From positions 613,924 through 677,923 of the forward strand of contig NZ_WOFU01000002.1 in NCBI RefSeq assembly GCF_016879755.1: a stretch of DNA of 64,000 nucleotides. Reading direction: 5' to 3'. The notes below the pieces were generated by a model that searched no databases, was not told where the DNA came from, and worked only from the letters and a program-made list of their open reading frames with translations. The stretch's first letter is position 1, and each line of letters starts with the position of its first letter. The position numbers and the translations under genes were made by a program. This DNA is from Bacillus sp. B15-48. Lineage in GTDB: Bacteria > Bacillota > Bacilli > Bacillales > Cytobacillaceae. Below, piece by piece: positions 25,442 to 35,862 of the stretch.

Positions 25442-25729
25442 TTATTCTTCCTCTTGCTCCGCAAGGAAAGTTTCTAACATTTCCTCAATCATATCCCACT
25501 CTTCATCTGATTCAATTGGCATTAATTCTCCATCTTGACCATCTTCAGTCGGTGTAAAAGAAGAAGCGTGAATTTCTATTTCTTCATTATCATCTTCCTC
25601 TGATCCAAGTGGATAGTAAAGTACATAAGACTTCCCAAACTCTTCTGAATCGAAAGTAAACAATACTTCACATAATTGTTCGTTTCCGTTTTCATCTACT
25701 ACTGTAATGTTGTTTTCACCATGATCCAT
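25442..25729 (-). CDS. yrzB: YrzB, DUF1292 acidic protein
   Basis: A 95-residue, very acidic protein of the DUF1292 family: an N-terminal beta-rich part ([19 protein letters not shown]), an [10 protein letters not shown] linker, and a C-terminal helix ending [14 protein letters not shown]. The function is unknown. I use the ATG at 25729 after GAGGTG. It follows yrrK with a short gap; the yrzL-yrrK-yrzB order is conserved in Bacillus. Confidence 0.93.
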   Translation of the reverse strand: MDHGENNITVVDENGNEQLCEVLFTFDSEEFGKSYVLYYPLGSEEDDNEEIEIHASSFTPTEDGQDGELMPIESDEEWDMIEEMLETFLAEQEEE

Positions 25730-25734
25730 TGTTT

Positions 25735-26154
25735 TCACCTCGTTATACTATTTAAATACCCTTGTAGTATCATGACCGCTGCCATTTTGTCAATCACTTT
25801 CTTCCGTTTTTTTCTACTTACATCTGCTTCAAGCAAAACCCGTTCGGCAGCAATAGTTGAAAGCCGCTCATCCCAAAGAATAACGGGAAGGCTGAAAAGC
25901 TTTTTCAATTCCTCTGCATAAACTTGGCAAGCTTCCCCACGCGGTCCAATGGTCCCATTCATATTTTTCGGAAGACCTACAACGATTCTGCTAACATTAT
26001 GCTCTTTTACGATCTCACTTAAACGAACAAAACCAAACTCATTTTCATCTTCATTAATTTTAACTGTTTCAAATCCTTGTGCCGTCCACCCCAGCTCATC
26101 ACTTAAAGCGACGCCAACCGTTTTCGTACCAACGTCAAGACCCATTACACGCAT
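25735..26154 (-). CDS. yrrK: YrrK/YqgF (RuvX), putative Holliday junction resolvase-like pre-16S rRNA nuclease
   Basis: YqgF-family RNase-H-fold protein; the E. coli homologue matures the 16S rRNA 5' end. The 139-residue product has the first catalytic Asp in [16 protein letters not shown], then [22 protein letters not shown] and a C-terminal [20 protein letters not shown]. It starts one base after the yrzL stop. Despite the RuvX name, the resolvase role is not established. Confidence 0.95.
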   Translation of the reverse strand: MRVMGLDVGTKTVGVALSDELGWTAQGFETVKINEDENEFGFVRLSEIVKEHNVSRIVVGLPKNMNGTIGPRGEACQVYAEELKKLFSLPVILWDERLSTIAAERVLLEADVSRKKRKKVIDKMAAVMILQGYLNSITR

Positions 26155-26424
26155 TTATCGATCCTCTTTTGAGCGTTTTAAATAAGACTTGACCAGTTCC
26201 TCAATAATTTCATCACGCTCAAGTTTTCGTATGAGATTACGGGCATCACGATGACGAGGGATATATGCCGGATCACCTGATAGTAAATACCCAACAATTT
26301 GATTAATCGGATTATACCCTTTTTCTTGAAGTGCTTCGTACACCTCGAAAAGCACGTCACTCACATCATGTTCAAACGGCTCTTCAGGAAAGTTAAATTT
26401 CATGGTTTTGTCGAACGAACTCAT
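26155..26424 (-). CDS. yrzL: YrzL, IreB family regulatory protein
   Basis: An 89-residue protein starting [12 protein letters not shown], with the conserved core [43 protein letters not shown] in pieces throughout. It is homologous to Enterococcus IreB, a small phosphoprotein substrate of the PASTA kinase IreK linked to cephalosporin tolerance. Threonines lie near the N-terminus here too (Thr7). I use the ATG at 26424 following GAGGTG. It lies immediately after alaS. Confidence 0.95.
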   Translation of the reverse strand: MSSFDKTMKFNFPEEPFEHDVSDVLFEVYEALQEKGYNPINQIVGYLLSGDPAYIPRHRDARNLIRKLERDEIIEELVKSYLKRSKEDR

Positions 26425-26499
26425 CGAATGCACCTCACATTTCTTTAACTGACAATTATTATTTGAGATACCTACATTTTACACTACTTCACATATATA

Positions 26500-29133
26500 T
26501 CAAATGGATTTAACCCATTTTTCGACAAATTGTAAAGCATGATCAAGTTTTTCAGGGTTTTTTCCGCCAGCCTGGGCCATATCAGGTCGGCCACCACCAC
26601 CACCGCCGCATATGCTAGCTGCTTCCTTTACTAACTTACCTGCATGATATCCTTTGTCAATCATATCTTTCGTAACAGCAGCAATTAAGTTCACTTTTTC
26701 ACCATCAACACTTCCTAGCAAAATGACAGCTGAGCCCAGTTTTTGTTTTAAGTCGTCAGCCATATTCCTTAAACTGTTCATATCAGCAGCCTGGACACGT
26801 GCAGACACAATAGGAACTCCATTCACTTCTTTCACTTTTGAAGCAAGGCTCCCAGCTTCAATATTTCCTAATTTAGCTGCTAATGATTCATTTTCACGAT
26901 GGAGCTGTTTATTATCGGCTATTAAAGTGTCAATGCGCGCAGCAACATCTTTAGGTGCTGTTTTCAGCTTGATTGCAGCGCTTTTTAATATAGCAATTTG
27001 ATCGTTTAACACTTTATAAGCATCTTCACCTGTAACAGCTTCTATTCTTCTAGTTCCTGCACCAATCCCACTTTCAGAGACAATTTTGAACAAGCCAATC
27101 ACTGAGGTGTTCGGTACATGACAACCGCCACAAAGTTCTAGACTATAATCACCTACTTGAACAACACGCACAATATCACCATATTTTTCCCCGAATAACG
27201 CCATCGCTCCCATCGCTTTCGCTTCAGCAATTGGTTTAAAGTCGGTTTCGACAGCAATACTTGCCCAAATTTTCTCGTTCACAATTGCTTCAATATCCTC
27301 TAACTCGGCTTCAGATACTTGTCCGAAGTGAGAGAAGTCAAAACGTAAACGATCTGGTTCAACAAGGGACCCAGCCTGATTAACATGGCCTCCAAGAATG
27401 TCCTTTAAGGCTTGATGAAGTAAATGTGTAGCCGTATGATTCTTAATAATCCTTGAACGGTTTTCTTTATTCACTTTCGTAAGAACAGCTGTCCCTTTTT
27501 TCAACGTGCCGATTTCAACTACTGCATGATGCAAGTTCTGACCGTTTGGCGCCTTTTGAACATCTTTAACGACTACTCTAACACCATCTGCTTCAAGTGT
27601 ACCTTTATCAGCGATTTGTCCACCGCTTTCTGCATAAAAAGGAGTCTTATCGAGAATAAGATGGAACTCTGCACCTGCTGACACTTCCTCTACAAGCTGA
27701 CCACCTTTAATAATAGCGACAACCTTTCCTTTAGCTGAAAGCTGATTGTAACCAACAAATTCGCTCTCCTCTTTTATGTCACCGAGAACCCCACCTTGAA
27801 CCTGCATAGAGCCAACCTCTTGTCGAGCCGAACGGGCGCGTTCCCGCTGTAAGTCCATTTCTACCTCAAAGCCTTCATGATCGACTTTCATTCCTTCATC
27901 AGCAGCATATTCTTCTGTTAACTCAACTGGAAAGCCATATGTGTCATATAATCGGAAAACATCGGTCCCTTGGATCGTGTCACTACCTTTTGCTTTTTCA
28001 CCCTTAATTAATTCGGACAAAATAGCGAGTCCTTCATTGAGAGTTTCGTGAAAACGATCTTCCTCATTTTTGATTACTTTTTCAATAAAGTCCGCTTTTT
28101 CTTTTACTTGCGGGTAAAAGTCTTGCATAATCTCCCCTACGACCGGAACAAGTTCATACATGAACGGTCGGTTAATATTTAACTTCTTCGCATAACGAAC
28201 AGCTCGGCGAAGTAAACGGCGGAGTACATAGCCGCGCCCTTCATTCGAAGGAAGCGCTCCATCTCCTACAGCAAACGCTACTGTTCGTATATGGTCAGCA
28301 ATTACTTTAAAAGCCGTGTCTTTATCTGCTTTTACTCGATATTTTCCGCCAGAAATTTCTTCTGTCGCTTTAATTATCGGCATAAATAGGTCAGTGTCAA
28401 AATTAGTCGGGACATTTTGGATAACTGAAGCCATTCGTTCAAGGCCCATCCCCGTATCGATGTTCTTTTTAGGAAGTGCTGTATAAGTACCATCCGGATT
28501 ATGGTTAAATTCTGAGAAGACAAGATTCCACACTTCAAGATAACGATCATTTTCCCCACCAGGATATAGTTCTGGATCATTTAAATCGTTTCCATATTCA
28601 GGACCGCGATCATAGAAGATTTCCGTATTCGGACCACTTGGACCTTCACCAATATCCCAAAAGTTCCCTTCTAAACGAATAATCCTTTCTTCTGGAATGC
28701 CAATTTTTTTGTTCCAAATTTCAAACGCTTCTTCATCCTCAGGATGGATTGTAACAGAAAGCTTGTCTTTTTCAAAACCAATCCACTTCTCGTCTGTTAA
28801 AAACTCCCACGCCCATTCAATTGCCTCTTCTTTAAAATAATCGCCAATTGAAAAGTTCCCAAGCATTTCAAAAAACGTATGATGCCGAGCTGTTTTTCCA
28901 ACATTCTCAATATCATTTGTACGAATCGATTTTTGAGCATTGGTAATGCGCGGATTTTCCGGAACAACGCGACCATCAAAATATTTTTTTAATGTTGCAA
29001 CCCCACTGTTAATCCATAATAAAGATGGGTCATCATGGGGTACGAGCGGAGCACTTGGCTCTACTGCATGATTTTTCCCTTTAAAGAAATCTAAAAACAT
29101 TTTTCTAATTTCTGAACCTGTAAGCTGTTTCAT
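26500..29133 (-). CDS. alaS: Alanyl-tRNA synthetase
   Basis: AlaRS charges tRNA-Ala and edits mischarged Ser/Gly. The 877-residue protein has the class II catalytic domain ([19 protein letters not shown] to [17 protein letters not shown]), an editing domain with the zinc-site motifs HTATHLLHQ and CGGCHV, and a C-terminal domain. That last domain contains a Gly-rich run followed by RPDMAQAGG. It is preceded by an alanine T-box leader with a consensus promoter, so expression should rise when uncharged tRNA-Ala accumulates. yrzL lies downstream. Confidence 0.98.
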   Translation of the reverse strand: MKQLTGSEIRKMFLDFFKGKNHAVEPSAPLVPHDDPSLLWINSGVATLKKYFDGRVVPENPRITNAQKSIRTNDIENVGKTARHHTFFEMLGNFSIGDYFKEEAIEWAWEFLTDEKWIGFEKDKLSVTIHPEDEEAFEIWNKKIGIPEERIIRLEGNFWDIGEGPSGPNTEIFYDRGPEYGNDLNDPELYPGGENDRYLEVWNLVFSEFNHNPDGTYTALPKKNIDTGMGLERMASVIQNVPTNFDTDLFMPIIKATEEISGGKYRVKADKDTAFKVIADHIRTVAFAVGDGALPSNEGRGYVLRRLLRRAVRYAKKLNINRPFMYELVPVVGEIMQDFYPQVKEKADFIEKVIKNEEDRFHETLNEGLAILSELIKGEKAKGSDTIQGTDVFRLYDTYGFPVELTEEYAADEGMKVDHEGFEVEMDLQRERARSARQEVGSMQVQGGVLGDIKEESEFVGYNQLSAKGKVVAIIKGGQLVEEVSAGAEFHLILDKTPFYAESGGQIADKGTLEADGVRVVVKDVQKAPNGQNLHHAVVEIGTLKKGTAVLTKVNKENRSRIIKNHTATHLLHQALKDILGGHVNQAGSLVEPDRLRFDFSHFGQVSEAELEDIEAIVNEKIWASIAVETDFKPIAEAKAMGAMALFGEKYGDIVRVVQVGDYSLELCGGCHVPNTSVIGLFKIVSESGIGAGTRRIEAVTGEDAYKVLNDQIAILKSAAIKLKTAPKDVAARIDTLIADNKQLHRENESLAAKLGNIEAGSLASKVKEVNGVPIVSARVQAADMNSLRNMADDLKQKLGSAVILLGSVDGEKVNLIAAVTKDMIDKGYHAGKLVKEAASICGGGGGGRPDMAQAGGKNPEKLDHALQFVEKWVKSI

Positions 29134-29167
29134 ATGTAACCTCCACTATCCTTTTATTCATTTTTTT

Positions 29168-29416
29168 GCAAACAAAAAAGCCCCATCCCTGGACAGGGAC
29201 GAGACTTGACTCGCGGTACCACCCTGATTATGAATTCCAAAAAGGAAGTTCATCTCTCAAATAGCCTTAACGCAGCTATACGGCAGGTTTTACCTGCACT
29301 CCAGATTAGCCTTCTGTTACCCTTCACCGAGAATTTCTTTCAGCCTAGGAAATTCTTCTCTTTTCAGTGGACTGTAACATACTCGATCTTTCCACATTTT
29401 TATCAATTTTCATCTA
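29168..29416 (-). promoter_or_regulatory. T-box leader of alaS (specifier GCU, alanine)
   Basis: The minus-strand leader contains the T-box AGGGTGGTACCGCG (29225-29212) and ends in a terminator helix with T6 (about 29203-29174). In Stem I, AGAT and a later ATCT close an internal loop with GAGTA on one side and AGAAG-GCT-A on the other. This places a GCU alanine specifier at 29310-29308. The leader reads as complete. Confidence 0.93.
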
Positions 29417-29422
29417 TAGCGA

Positions 29423-29451
29423 ATTATATAAAGCGAAAAACTATTTGTCAA
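29423..29451 (-). promoter_or_regulatory. Consensus sigma-A promoter of the alaS leader
   Basis: TTGACA (29451-29446) and TATAAT (29428-29423) on the minus strand match consensus exactly with a 17-bp spacer. The element starts just after the yrrI stop codon. Confidence 0.93.
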
Positions 29452-29454
29452 ATC

Positions 29455-30531
29455 TTAATGAATTGCCTTTGTTTTCATTCTTATCACATATTCCTTTGCA
29501 TGAAGAAACGCGGCTCTTAGAACAACTAACACCGGGACCGCAATAATTAAGCCGAGAATGCCGCCAATTTCTCCACCGGCAATTAGAGCAAACATAATGA
29601 CTAACGGATGCATATGGAGACTTTTGCCAACGATGATTGGCGAAAGAACATTCCCTTCAAGAAATTGAAGGGAAAAAACAATCACTAAACATAAGATAAC
29701 CATCTTCATTGAGATTGTTGCCGCAATGATTACAGCTGGGACAGCTCCAATAATTGGTCCAAAATACGGAATAACATTTGTTATACCAACGATGAATCCG
29801 AGCAAAAGTGAATAGGGCATCCCCGCTAAAAACAAAAGGAAGGTCGCCAATATTCCAATAACAAGACAAACAATTAACTGTCCTCGAATATAGCTCCCTA
29901 ACGATTTATCAACATCCTTTAAAAACTGTTTTCCTTGTTCACGCCAACTTTTTGGAGTCATATACCATGCTGATTTTTTCATGGTATCGATATCTTTTAA
30001 CATATAAAAAGCAATAAATGGAATAATTGCAATCATGACTACAGAATTAAGAATTCCTTTTAGACTAGATAAGAGGCTAGACAGAATTCCTTCAAGATAC
30101 ATTTCACCGCTCGAAATTGTAAGATCAATGCGCTCTTTTAGGGCTGGAGGCCAGCGCGATGTCTCGTCCTGAATATTATCAACCCATTCCTGATAATAAG
30201 CAGCAAAAACGGGCGTATTATCTGCAAGATCATGAAGTTGGCGAACAAATGTTGGAACACCTTTATAAATCGCAAATCCAACCCCACCAAAAAACAAACT
30301 ATATATAATTGTAACGGCAATTCCTCGATGAATTCCCCTACTATGGAGGTGTTCAACAACGGGATGTAAAAGATAAGTAATGAACGCACTTATTAAAAAA
30401 GGAATAAATAAAGTGATGAAAACATCAAGAACTGGAAGCCATACAGACTGCAATTTCATAAAAACAAAAAGAACAATAAAAATGAGGAGAAGAAAGCCTA
30501 GACGGTAAAACCATTTTACTTGAATACCCAA
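29455..30531 (-). CDS. yrrI: YrrI, AI-2E family membrane transporter
   Basis: A polytopic membrane protein of the AI-2E (PerM/YtvI-like) family, some members of which export solutes or signalling molecules or act as Na+/H+ antiporters. About seven to eight hydrophobic segments are visible, with the family motifs IPFIAFYMLKD and GFIVGITNVIPYFGPIIGAVPA. I prefer the TTG at 30531, set by AAGGTGG upstream, over a GTG at 30543. That gives 358 residues. The substrate cannot be read from the sequence. Confidence 0.9.
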   Translation of the reverse strand: MGIQVKWFYRLGFLLLIFIVLFVFMKLQSVWLPVLDVFITLFIPFLISAFITYLLHPVVEHLHSRGIHRGIAVTIIYSLFFGGVGFAIYKGVPTFVRQLHDLADNTPVFAAYYQEWVDNIQDETSRWPPALKERIDLTISSGEMYLEGILSSLLSSLKGILNSVVMIAIIPFIAFYMLKDIDTMKKSAWYMTPKSWREQGKQFLKDVDKSLGSYIRGQLIVCLVIGILATFLLFLAGMPYSLLLGFIVGITNVIPYFGPIIGAVPAVIIAATISMKMVILCLVIVFSLQFLEGNVLSPIIVGKSLHMHPLVIMFALIAGGEIGGILGLIIAVPVLVVLRAAFLHAKEYVIRMKTKAIH

Positions 30532-30601
30532 TTCTAGCACCACCTTTACACTAGTTTTAAGACGATGGCTAGAGATTATTCATCTCCATTACAGTAAGAC
30601 G

Positions 30602-30628
30602 AAAAAATCCCCTGTTAGTCAACAGGGG
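30602..30628 (-). terminator. yrzQ terminator
   Basis: CCCCTGTT (minus 30628-30621) pairs with AACAGGGG (30616-30609), loop 4 nt, followed by ATTTTTT. It lies 9 bp past the yrzQ stop. Confidence 0.9.
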
Positions 30629-30637
30629 AAAGAATTG

Positions 30638-30772
30638 TTAAAACAATACTTTAGTCATTCGTTTACGCATACGCTTCATTTGACGTTTATCAATCATATT
30701 ATTTCTTTGCATGTAATTAAACGCAGCCATTCCTGCTCCAACCACTAATGCTGAGGTTACCATTCTATTCAT
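30638..30772 (-). CDS. yrzQ: YrzQ family small protein (DUF3918)
   Basis: A 44-residue protein starting MNRMVTSALVVGAGMAAFNY and ending in a strongly basic helix (KRQMKRMRKRMTKVLF). The N-terminal 20 residues are hydrophobic, giving a short amphipathic or membrane-inserted helix. The composition and position between yrrI and yrzR fit YrzQ of B. subtilis. AGAGGTG precedes the ATG, and it has its own terminator. The function is unknown. Confidence 0.85.
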   Translation of the reverse strand: MNRMVTSALVVGAGMAAFNYMQRNNMIDKRQMKRMRKRMTKVLF

Positions 30773-30796
30773 AAAGCATCACCTCTTTATTTTAGA

Positions 30797-30988
30797 TTAT
30801 ATTCCAAACATACGCTCTTCCTCATCGAAAAGGTCATCAAGGGAACTTAATGAGCCATCCTCTTCTACTTGGTGAGTGTGGATGATTCCTTTTGAAAGAG
30901 ATAGCTCAATGAAGCAATTCCAGCAATAATATTGATTAATTCCTATTTTTCCGATATCTTTACTTTGACAGTTCGGGCATGTCATCAT
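30797..30988 (-). CDS. yrzR: YrzR, small zinc-ribbon protein
   Basis: A 63-residue protein with two CxxC pairs: CPNC (residues 4-7) and CWNC (about 22-25), a zinc ribbon. An HQVEEDGSLSSLDDLFDEEE tail follows. It resembles YrzR and lies next to yrrD. The start follows GAGGTG by seven bases and overlaps the 3' end of yrrD by 29 bases, so the two are probably coupled. The function is unknown. Confidence 0.85.
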   Translation of the reverse strand: MMTCPNCQSKDIGKIGINQYYCWNCFIELSLSKGIIHTHQVEEDGSLSSLDDLFDEEERMFGI

Positions 30989-31481
30989 TTATGCTCACCT
31001 CGTTAACATCTTTCATTACGTTAACAATGATGGCATCTTTTATGATTGCAGGGGGATCAACAGCATGTATAAAGCGCTTTCCATCTGTTATATCTGCAAA
31101 AAAGCCATCCGTTAATTCGTACCCTACAATCGTGCCCAAATCTTCGAGAAAATATACATCCAACAAAAGCCCTAATTCTTCCCCGTCATTTGAATACATC
31201 ATTTTTCCAGAAAGCGCATCTTGGTGTTCAAATGTATATTCTGGCGGTTCTGCAAGCGGCTTTAACACCTTTGAACTCTCAACCAATACTCCGCTAGAAT
31301 CAACAGTAAGAATATCTTCTACATTGAGTGAGCACCTTTTCTTTATTAGACTCGACTTTTTTACAAGCAGTCCTTTCACTTCTCCTTCACCTGATAAACA
31401 GAGGTCAATGACTTCACCAAGTTTTTCCCCATTGTGCACAACGATGACAGGAAGACCTTTTATGAAAGAAAATGTCCGCAA
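30960..31481 (-). CDS. yrrD: YrrD, PRC-barrel domain protein
   Basis: A PRC-barrel protein with two barrel-like halves: GLPVIVVHNGEKLGEVIDLCL near the N-terminus and SGKMMYSNDGEELGLLLDVYF in the middle. I chose a TTG at 31481, seven bases after AAGGTGG, giving 173 residues starting MRTFSFIKGLPV, which matches B. subtilis YrrD in start and length. Longer in-frame starts run towards the recD2 stop. The function is unknown; PRC barrels often mediate protein or RNA contacts. Confidence 0.9.
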   Translation of the reverse strand: MRTFSFIKGLPVIVVHNGEKLGEVIDLCLSGEGEVKGLLVKKSSLIKKRCSLNVEDILTVDSSGVLVESSKVLKPLAEPPEYTFEHQDALSGKMMYSNDGEELGLLLDVYFLEDLGTIVGYELTDGFFADITDGKRFIHAVDPPAIIKDAIIVNVMKDVNEVSINDDMPELSK

Positions 31482-31512
31482 AGCAGAGCCCACCTTTCCG
31501 AACATTTTTAGT

Positions 31513-33915
31513 TTAGCCTTCTTCCATAAAATCATAAGGTGTAACGTTTTCCATTCCAATCATCGGATCAACGATAAGCAGATCAAAAGGAGATTCATTG
31601 TCCGTCTCCGTTTCTTCCAATTTCTGTTGTTGTTGGGGCAATGTTTCACACAATTTTTCAATAAGAGTGCTGTTCCGTTGAGAATCATCAACACGATTAA
31701 TTCCTAATCGAAACGCTTCTTCTTCCCCACAAAGAATGAGAAATTGTTGACTACGAGTGATTGCCGTGTAAAGAAGATTTCTTCTTAGCATGCGATAGTA
31801 GCTTTTTACAACTGGCAAAATAACAATTGGAAATTCACTTCCTTGTGATTTATGAATGGAACAGCAATAAGCATGAGTAATTTGAGATAAATCATTCTTT
31901 GTATATGTGACTTCATTTTCCTCAAAGGCGATAACAATCTGGTCTTGTTTTTCTGTATTTTCCTTTGCATAAAAAATCGCCACAATTTCTCCCATATCTC
32001 CGTTATAAACATTTGACTCAGGCTGATTCACTAGTTGAAGTACTTTATCTCCAATTCTGTATTTGACATCCCCGTATGCAATTTCCTTTCTGTTTCCATC
32101 AGCATTTGGGTTAAATATTTCTTGCATAAGGATATTTAATCGATCAATTCCAGCCGGTCCGCGATACATCGGCGCAAGCACTTGAATATCCTTTGCTGTA
32201 TACCCCTTATTTTTTGCATTGATAACAACTTTTTCAACAACTTGTGAAATTTGACTAGCTGTACAACGAATAAAAGACCTGTCCGGCTGTTGTTGAGCTA
32301 AATGCTCAGGCAAACTTCCCTGTTTTATTTGATGGGCCAGTTCAATAATGGAAGAGCCTTCTGCTTGGCGATAAATATCCGTCAGTTTCACCGTAGGAAT
32401 TTTTTTAGAGTCCAACAAATCCTTTAACACTTGACCAGGACCGACGGAAGGAAGTTGATCTTCATCTCCTACAAGAATGACTTGGATACGTTCTGGCAAG
32501 GCTTTAAACAACTGATGTGCAAGCCAAATATCTACCATTGATGTTTCATCGACAATTAGAATTTTACCGGCAAGCTGTTGTTCTTCGTCATGCTCAAAAC
32601 CGTCTGCTCCGTTCCAACGTAAAAGCCGATGAATCGTAACCGCTGGTAAACCAGTTGATTCTGCCATTCGTTTAGCTGCTCTCCCTGTCGGAGCACATAG
32701 TAAAAAGGGAAAAGGTTCTTCCTTTTTATAATCTTTTAGGTCAAGCGAGCACCCATGTAGATCTGCATAAAGTTCAACAATTCCTTTAATAACGGTCGTT
32801 TTCCCTGTTCCTGGACCACCTGTTAAAATCATCATCGGCGACATTAATGCTGTTTGAATTGCATCTTTTTGGCTTGGGCCATATTGGACCCCAATTCGTT
32901 CTTCTAGGTTTCCAAGAGCAAGAAGAAACTCAGATTCAGGAAATTGATTTTCGTATTCCTTTTGATCAAGTATTCGCTTTATATTGGATACAAAGCCTTT
33001 TTCCGCAAAATTCAAAGAAGGAAGATACACCTTTTGATCTTCAACAATGATTTTCCCTTCTTCACCAAGAGAGATGACTTCCTTCGAAATGTCACTATAC
33101 TCAATGCTTTCAGGAGCGTTTTCTTCAAGTAATTTTTTTACTTGTTGAAGCAATTCCTCTGCATTGATATATACATGACCAGACTGCATACTTGCGGTCT
33201 CTAGCACATATAGACATCCTGCCTTAATTCGGTCAGGGTGGTTCCCGGTAAGGCCAAGTTGGCGACCAAGTTCATCAGCCCGTCCAAACCCAATTCCTTC
33301 GATATCCTCCACAAGTTTGTATGGATTTTTTTGGATAATTTCAATTGCTTGTCCCCGATAGGCTTGATAAATTTTCATCGATAATTGTGGTCCAAATCCA
33401 TACTGATTTAAGGCTACGATGACTTGTTCAAGCCCTTGGTTCTCCATTAACGTATCATAAAGCATTTTAGCCTTATCAGGTGACAATTTTGGAATCCCAT
33501 CAAGAACGGACGGGTTCTCCATCATTTTCGTGATTGCATTTTCTCCCAAAGTTTCGACAATGCTTTCGGCGGTTTTCTTTCCAACCCCTTTAAAAAGGTC
33601 GCTCGCTAAGTAGGCAATAATTCCTTGTTTTGATTGTGGCAAATCCTTGCGGAAATGTGTTGCCTGAAACTGAACGCCGAATTTTGGATGTTCCATAAAC
33701 TGACCAAAAAAAATATACGTTTCCTGTTCAAGGATCCGGGGGAAATAACCGGTAATAACAGCTTCTTTATCATCATATTGTTCACTCGTCTCTTCCACAC
33801 GAATACGTAATACTGTATATAAGTTTTGCTCATTATGAAAGATTGTCACAAGATGTTTGCCTTTTATGTATTTGCCTTGTTCAGAAAATAAATCGAGTGA
33901 TGCCTGTTGTTCCAT
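31513..33915 (-). CDS. recD2: RecD2 5'-3' DNA helicase
   Basis: RecD2 is the RecBC-independent superfamily 1B helicase of Gram-positive bacteria, linked to replication-fork progression and repair. The 800-residue protein has an N-terminal OB-like and helix-hairpin-helix region (ASDLFKGVGKKTAESI, DIEGIGFGRADELG), the Walker A GGPGTGKTT (about 357-365), Walker B ILIVDETSM, and the late AYCCSIHKSQGSEFP and YTAITRS helicase motifs. It is followed by yrrD. Confidence 0.96.
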   Translation of the reverse strand: MEQQASLDLFSEQGKYIKGKHLVTIFHNEQNLYTVLRIRVEETSEQYDDKEAVITGYFPRILEQETYIFFGQFMEHPKFGVQFQATHFRKDLPQSKQGIIAYLASDLFKGVGKKTAESIVETLGENAITKMMENPSVLDGIPKLSPDKAKMLYDTLMENQGLEQVIVALNQYGFGPQLSMKIYQAYRGQAIEIIQKNPYKLVEDIEGIGFGRADELGRQLGLTGNHPDRIKAGCLYVLETASMQSGHVYINAEELLQQVKKLLEENAPESIEYSDISKEVISLGEEGKIIVEDQKVYLPSLNFAEKGFVSNIKRILDQKEYENQFPESEFLLALGNLEERIGVQYGPSQKDAIQTALMSPMMILTGGPGTGKTTVIKGIVELYADLHGCSLDLKDYKKEEPFPFLLCAPTGRAAKRMAESTGLPAVTIHRLLRWNGADGFEHDEEQQLAGKILIVDETSMVDIWLAHQLFKALPERIQVILVGDEDQLPSVGPGQVLKDLLDSKKIPTVKLTDIYRQAEGSSIIELAHQIKQGSLPEHLAQQQPDRSFIRCTASQISQVVEKVVINAKNKGYTAKDIQVLAPMYRGPAGIDRLNILMQEIFNPNADGNRKEIAYGDVKYRIGDKVLQLVNQPESNVYNGDMGEIVAIFYAKENTEKQDQIVIAFEENEVTYTKNDLSQITHAYCCSIHKSQGSEFPIVILPVVKSYYRMLRRNLLYTAITRSQQFLILCGEEEAFRLGINRVDDSQRNSTLIEKLCETLPQQQQKLEETETDNESPFDLLIVDPMIGMENVTPYDFMEEG

Positions 33916-33942
33916 CGTTTCCCCCTCCCATTTAACATGTAG

Positions 33943-34605
33943 CTAAGATTGATTTCCTTCAATCAATTTCTTCCCGTGACCAGCCAAAAGATGATCAGTC
34001 TGTACTTGCAACGTACGGTCAAACATTTCTAACGCCTTTTCCGCATCCTCCTTGAACCCATAAGCGACACCAAGATTATAAAGTGCATCCGCATGGGTAG
34101 AATCAATCTCAATACATCGGAGAAATTGCTGAATCGCCTCATCGATATATTGTTGCTGCGCAAGACAAAGCCCATATTGAAAATAACTTTCAGCATCATT
34201 TTCTAAAAGCTCAGTACTTCTTTGTAAATAGGGAAGCGCAAACCTCCCTTGATTAAGTTGGACTAGCGTCATACCAAGCATAAAATAGTTGTCACCAGAC
34301 TGCAGGCCTTTTTTTAATGCTAGTTCAAAATTTCGTTTCGCATCCTCGAAACGCTCTAGGTCATAATTGAGATTGCCTTTACTGTAATAAGCTGCAACCG
34401 CATCGGAATCAATCTCAAGTGCACGGTCATAAAATTTCAATGCTTTTTCTGTTTCACCAACAGCCGTTAAAACATTTCCGAAATTTATATGTGCGACAGC
34501 GCTTTTCGGATTCTCCTCGATCGCTTCCATAAATTGTTTTGCTGCTTCTTCCCATTTCCCCTCTCTCATATATTTTATACCTAGTTGATTTTTATCCTCC
34601 ATCAT
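33943..34605 (-). CDS. yrrB: YrrB, tetratricopeptide repeat protein
   Basis: A 220-residue protein made almost entirely of about six 34-residue TPR units, for example GKWEEAAKQFMEAIEENPKSAVAH split over its first unit, with the usual Ala/Gly/Tyr positions. TPR arrays bind other proteins; the partner is unknown. The YrrB crystal structure from B. subtilis is known as a TPR fold. I use the ATG at 34605 following GGAG. It lies between mnmA and recD2. Confidence 0.93.
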   Translation of the reverse strand: MMEDKNQLGIKYMREGKWEEAAKQFMEAIEENPKSAVAHINFGNVLTAVGETEKALKFYDRALEIDSDAVAAYYSKGNLNYDLERFEDAKRNFELALKKGLQSGDNYFMLGMTLVQLNQGRFALPYLQRSTELLENDAESYFQYGLCLAQQQYIDEAIQQFLRCIEIDSTHADALYNLGVAYGFKEDAEKALEMFDRTLQVQTDHLLAGHGKKLIEGNQS

Positions 34606-34651
34606 TACACGCTCCATTTCTTTTCGCTAAAAAGTATACCATATTTCGAAT

Positions 34652-34688
34652 AAAAAAATCCTCGGTTCCAAAATAGGAACCGAGGATT
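34652..34688 (-). terminator. mnmA terminator
   Basis: A perfect 13-bp stem (34676-34688 with 34657-34669), loop 6 nt, is followed by TTTTTT on the minus strand, 15 bp past the mnmA stop. Confidence 0.93.
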
Positions 34689-34703
34689 CATTATCCATTT
34701 CAT

Positions 34704-35828
<1,125 letters not shown>

Positions 35829-35862
35829 TCACCTCATTTAATAAAAGCCCATTTTCGGACAT

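Noticed and set aside
30979..31707. 242-codon plus-strand frame opposite yrrD and the end of recD2
   Set aside because: It is antisense to two well-supported genes, has no family resemblance, and is Ser-rich in the way that antisense frames of AT-rich genes are.
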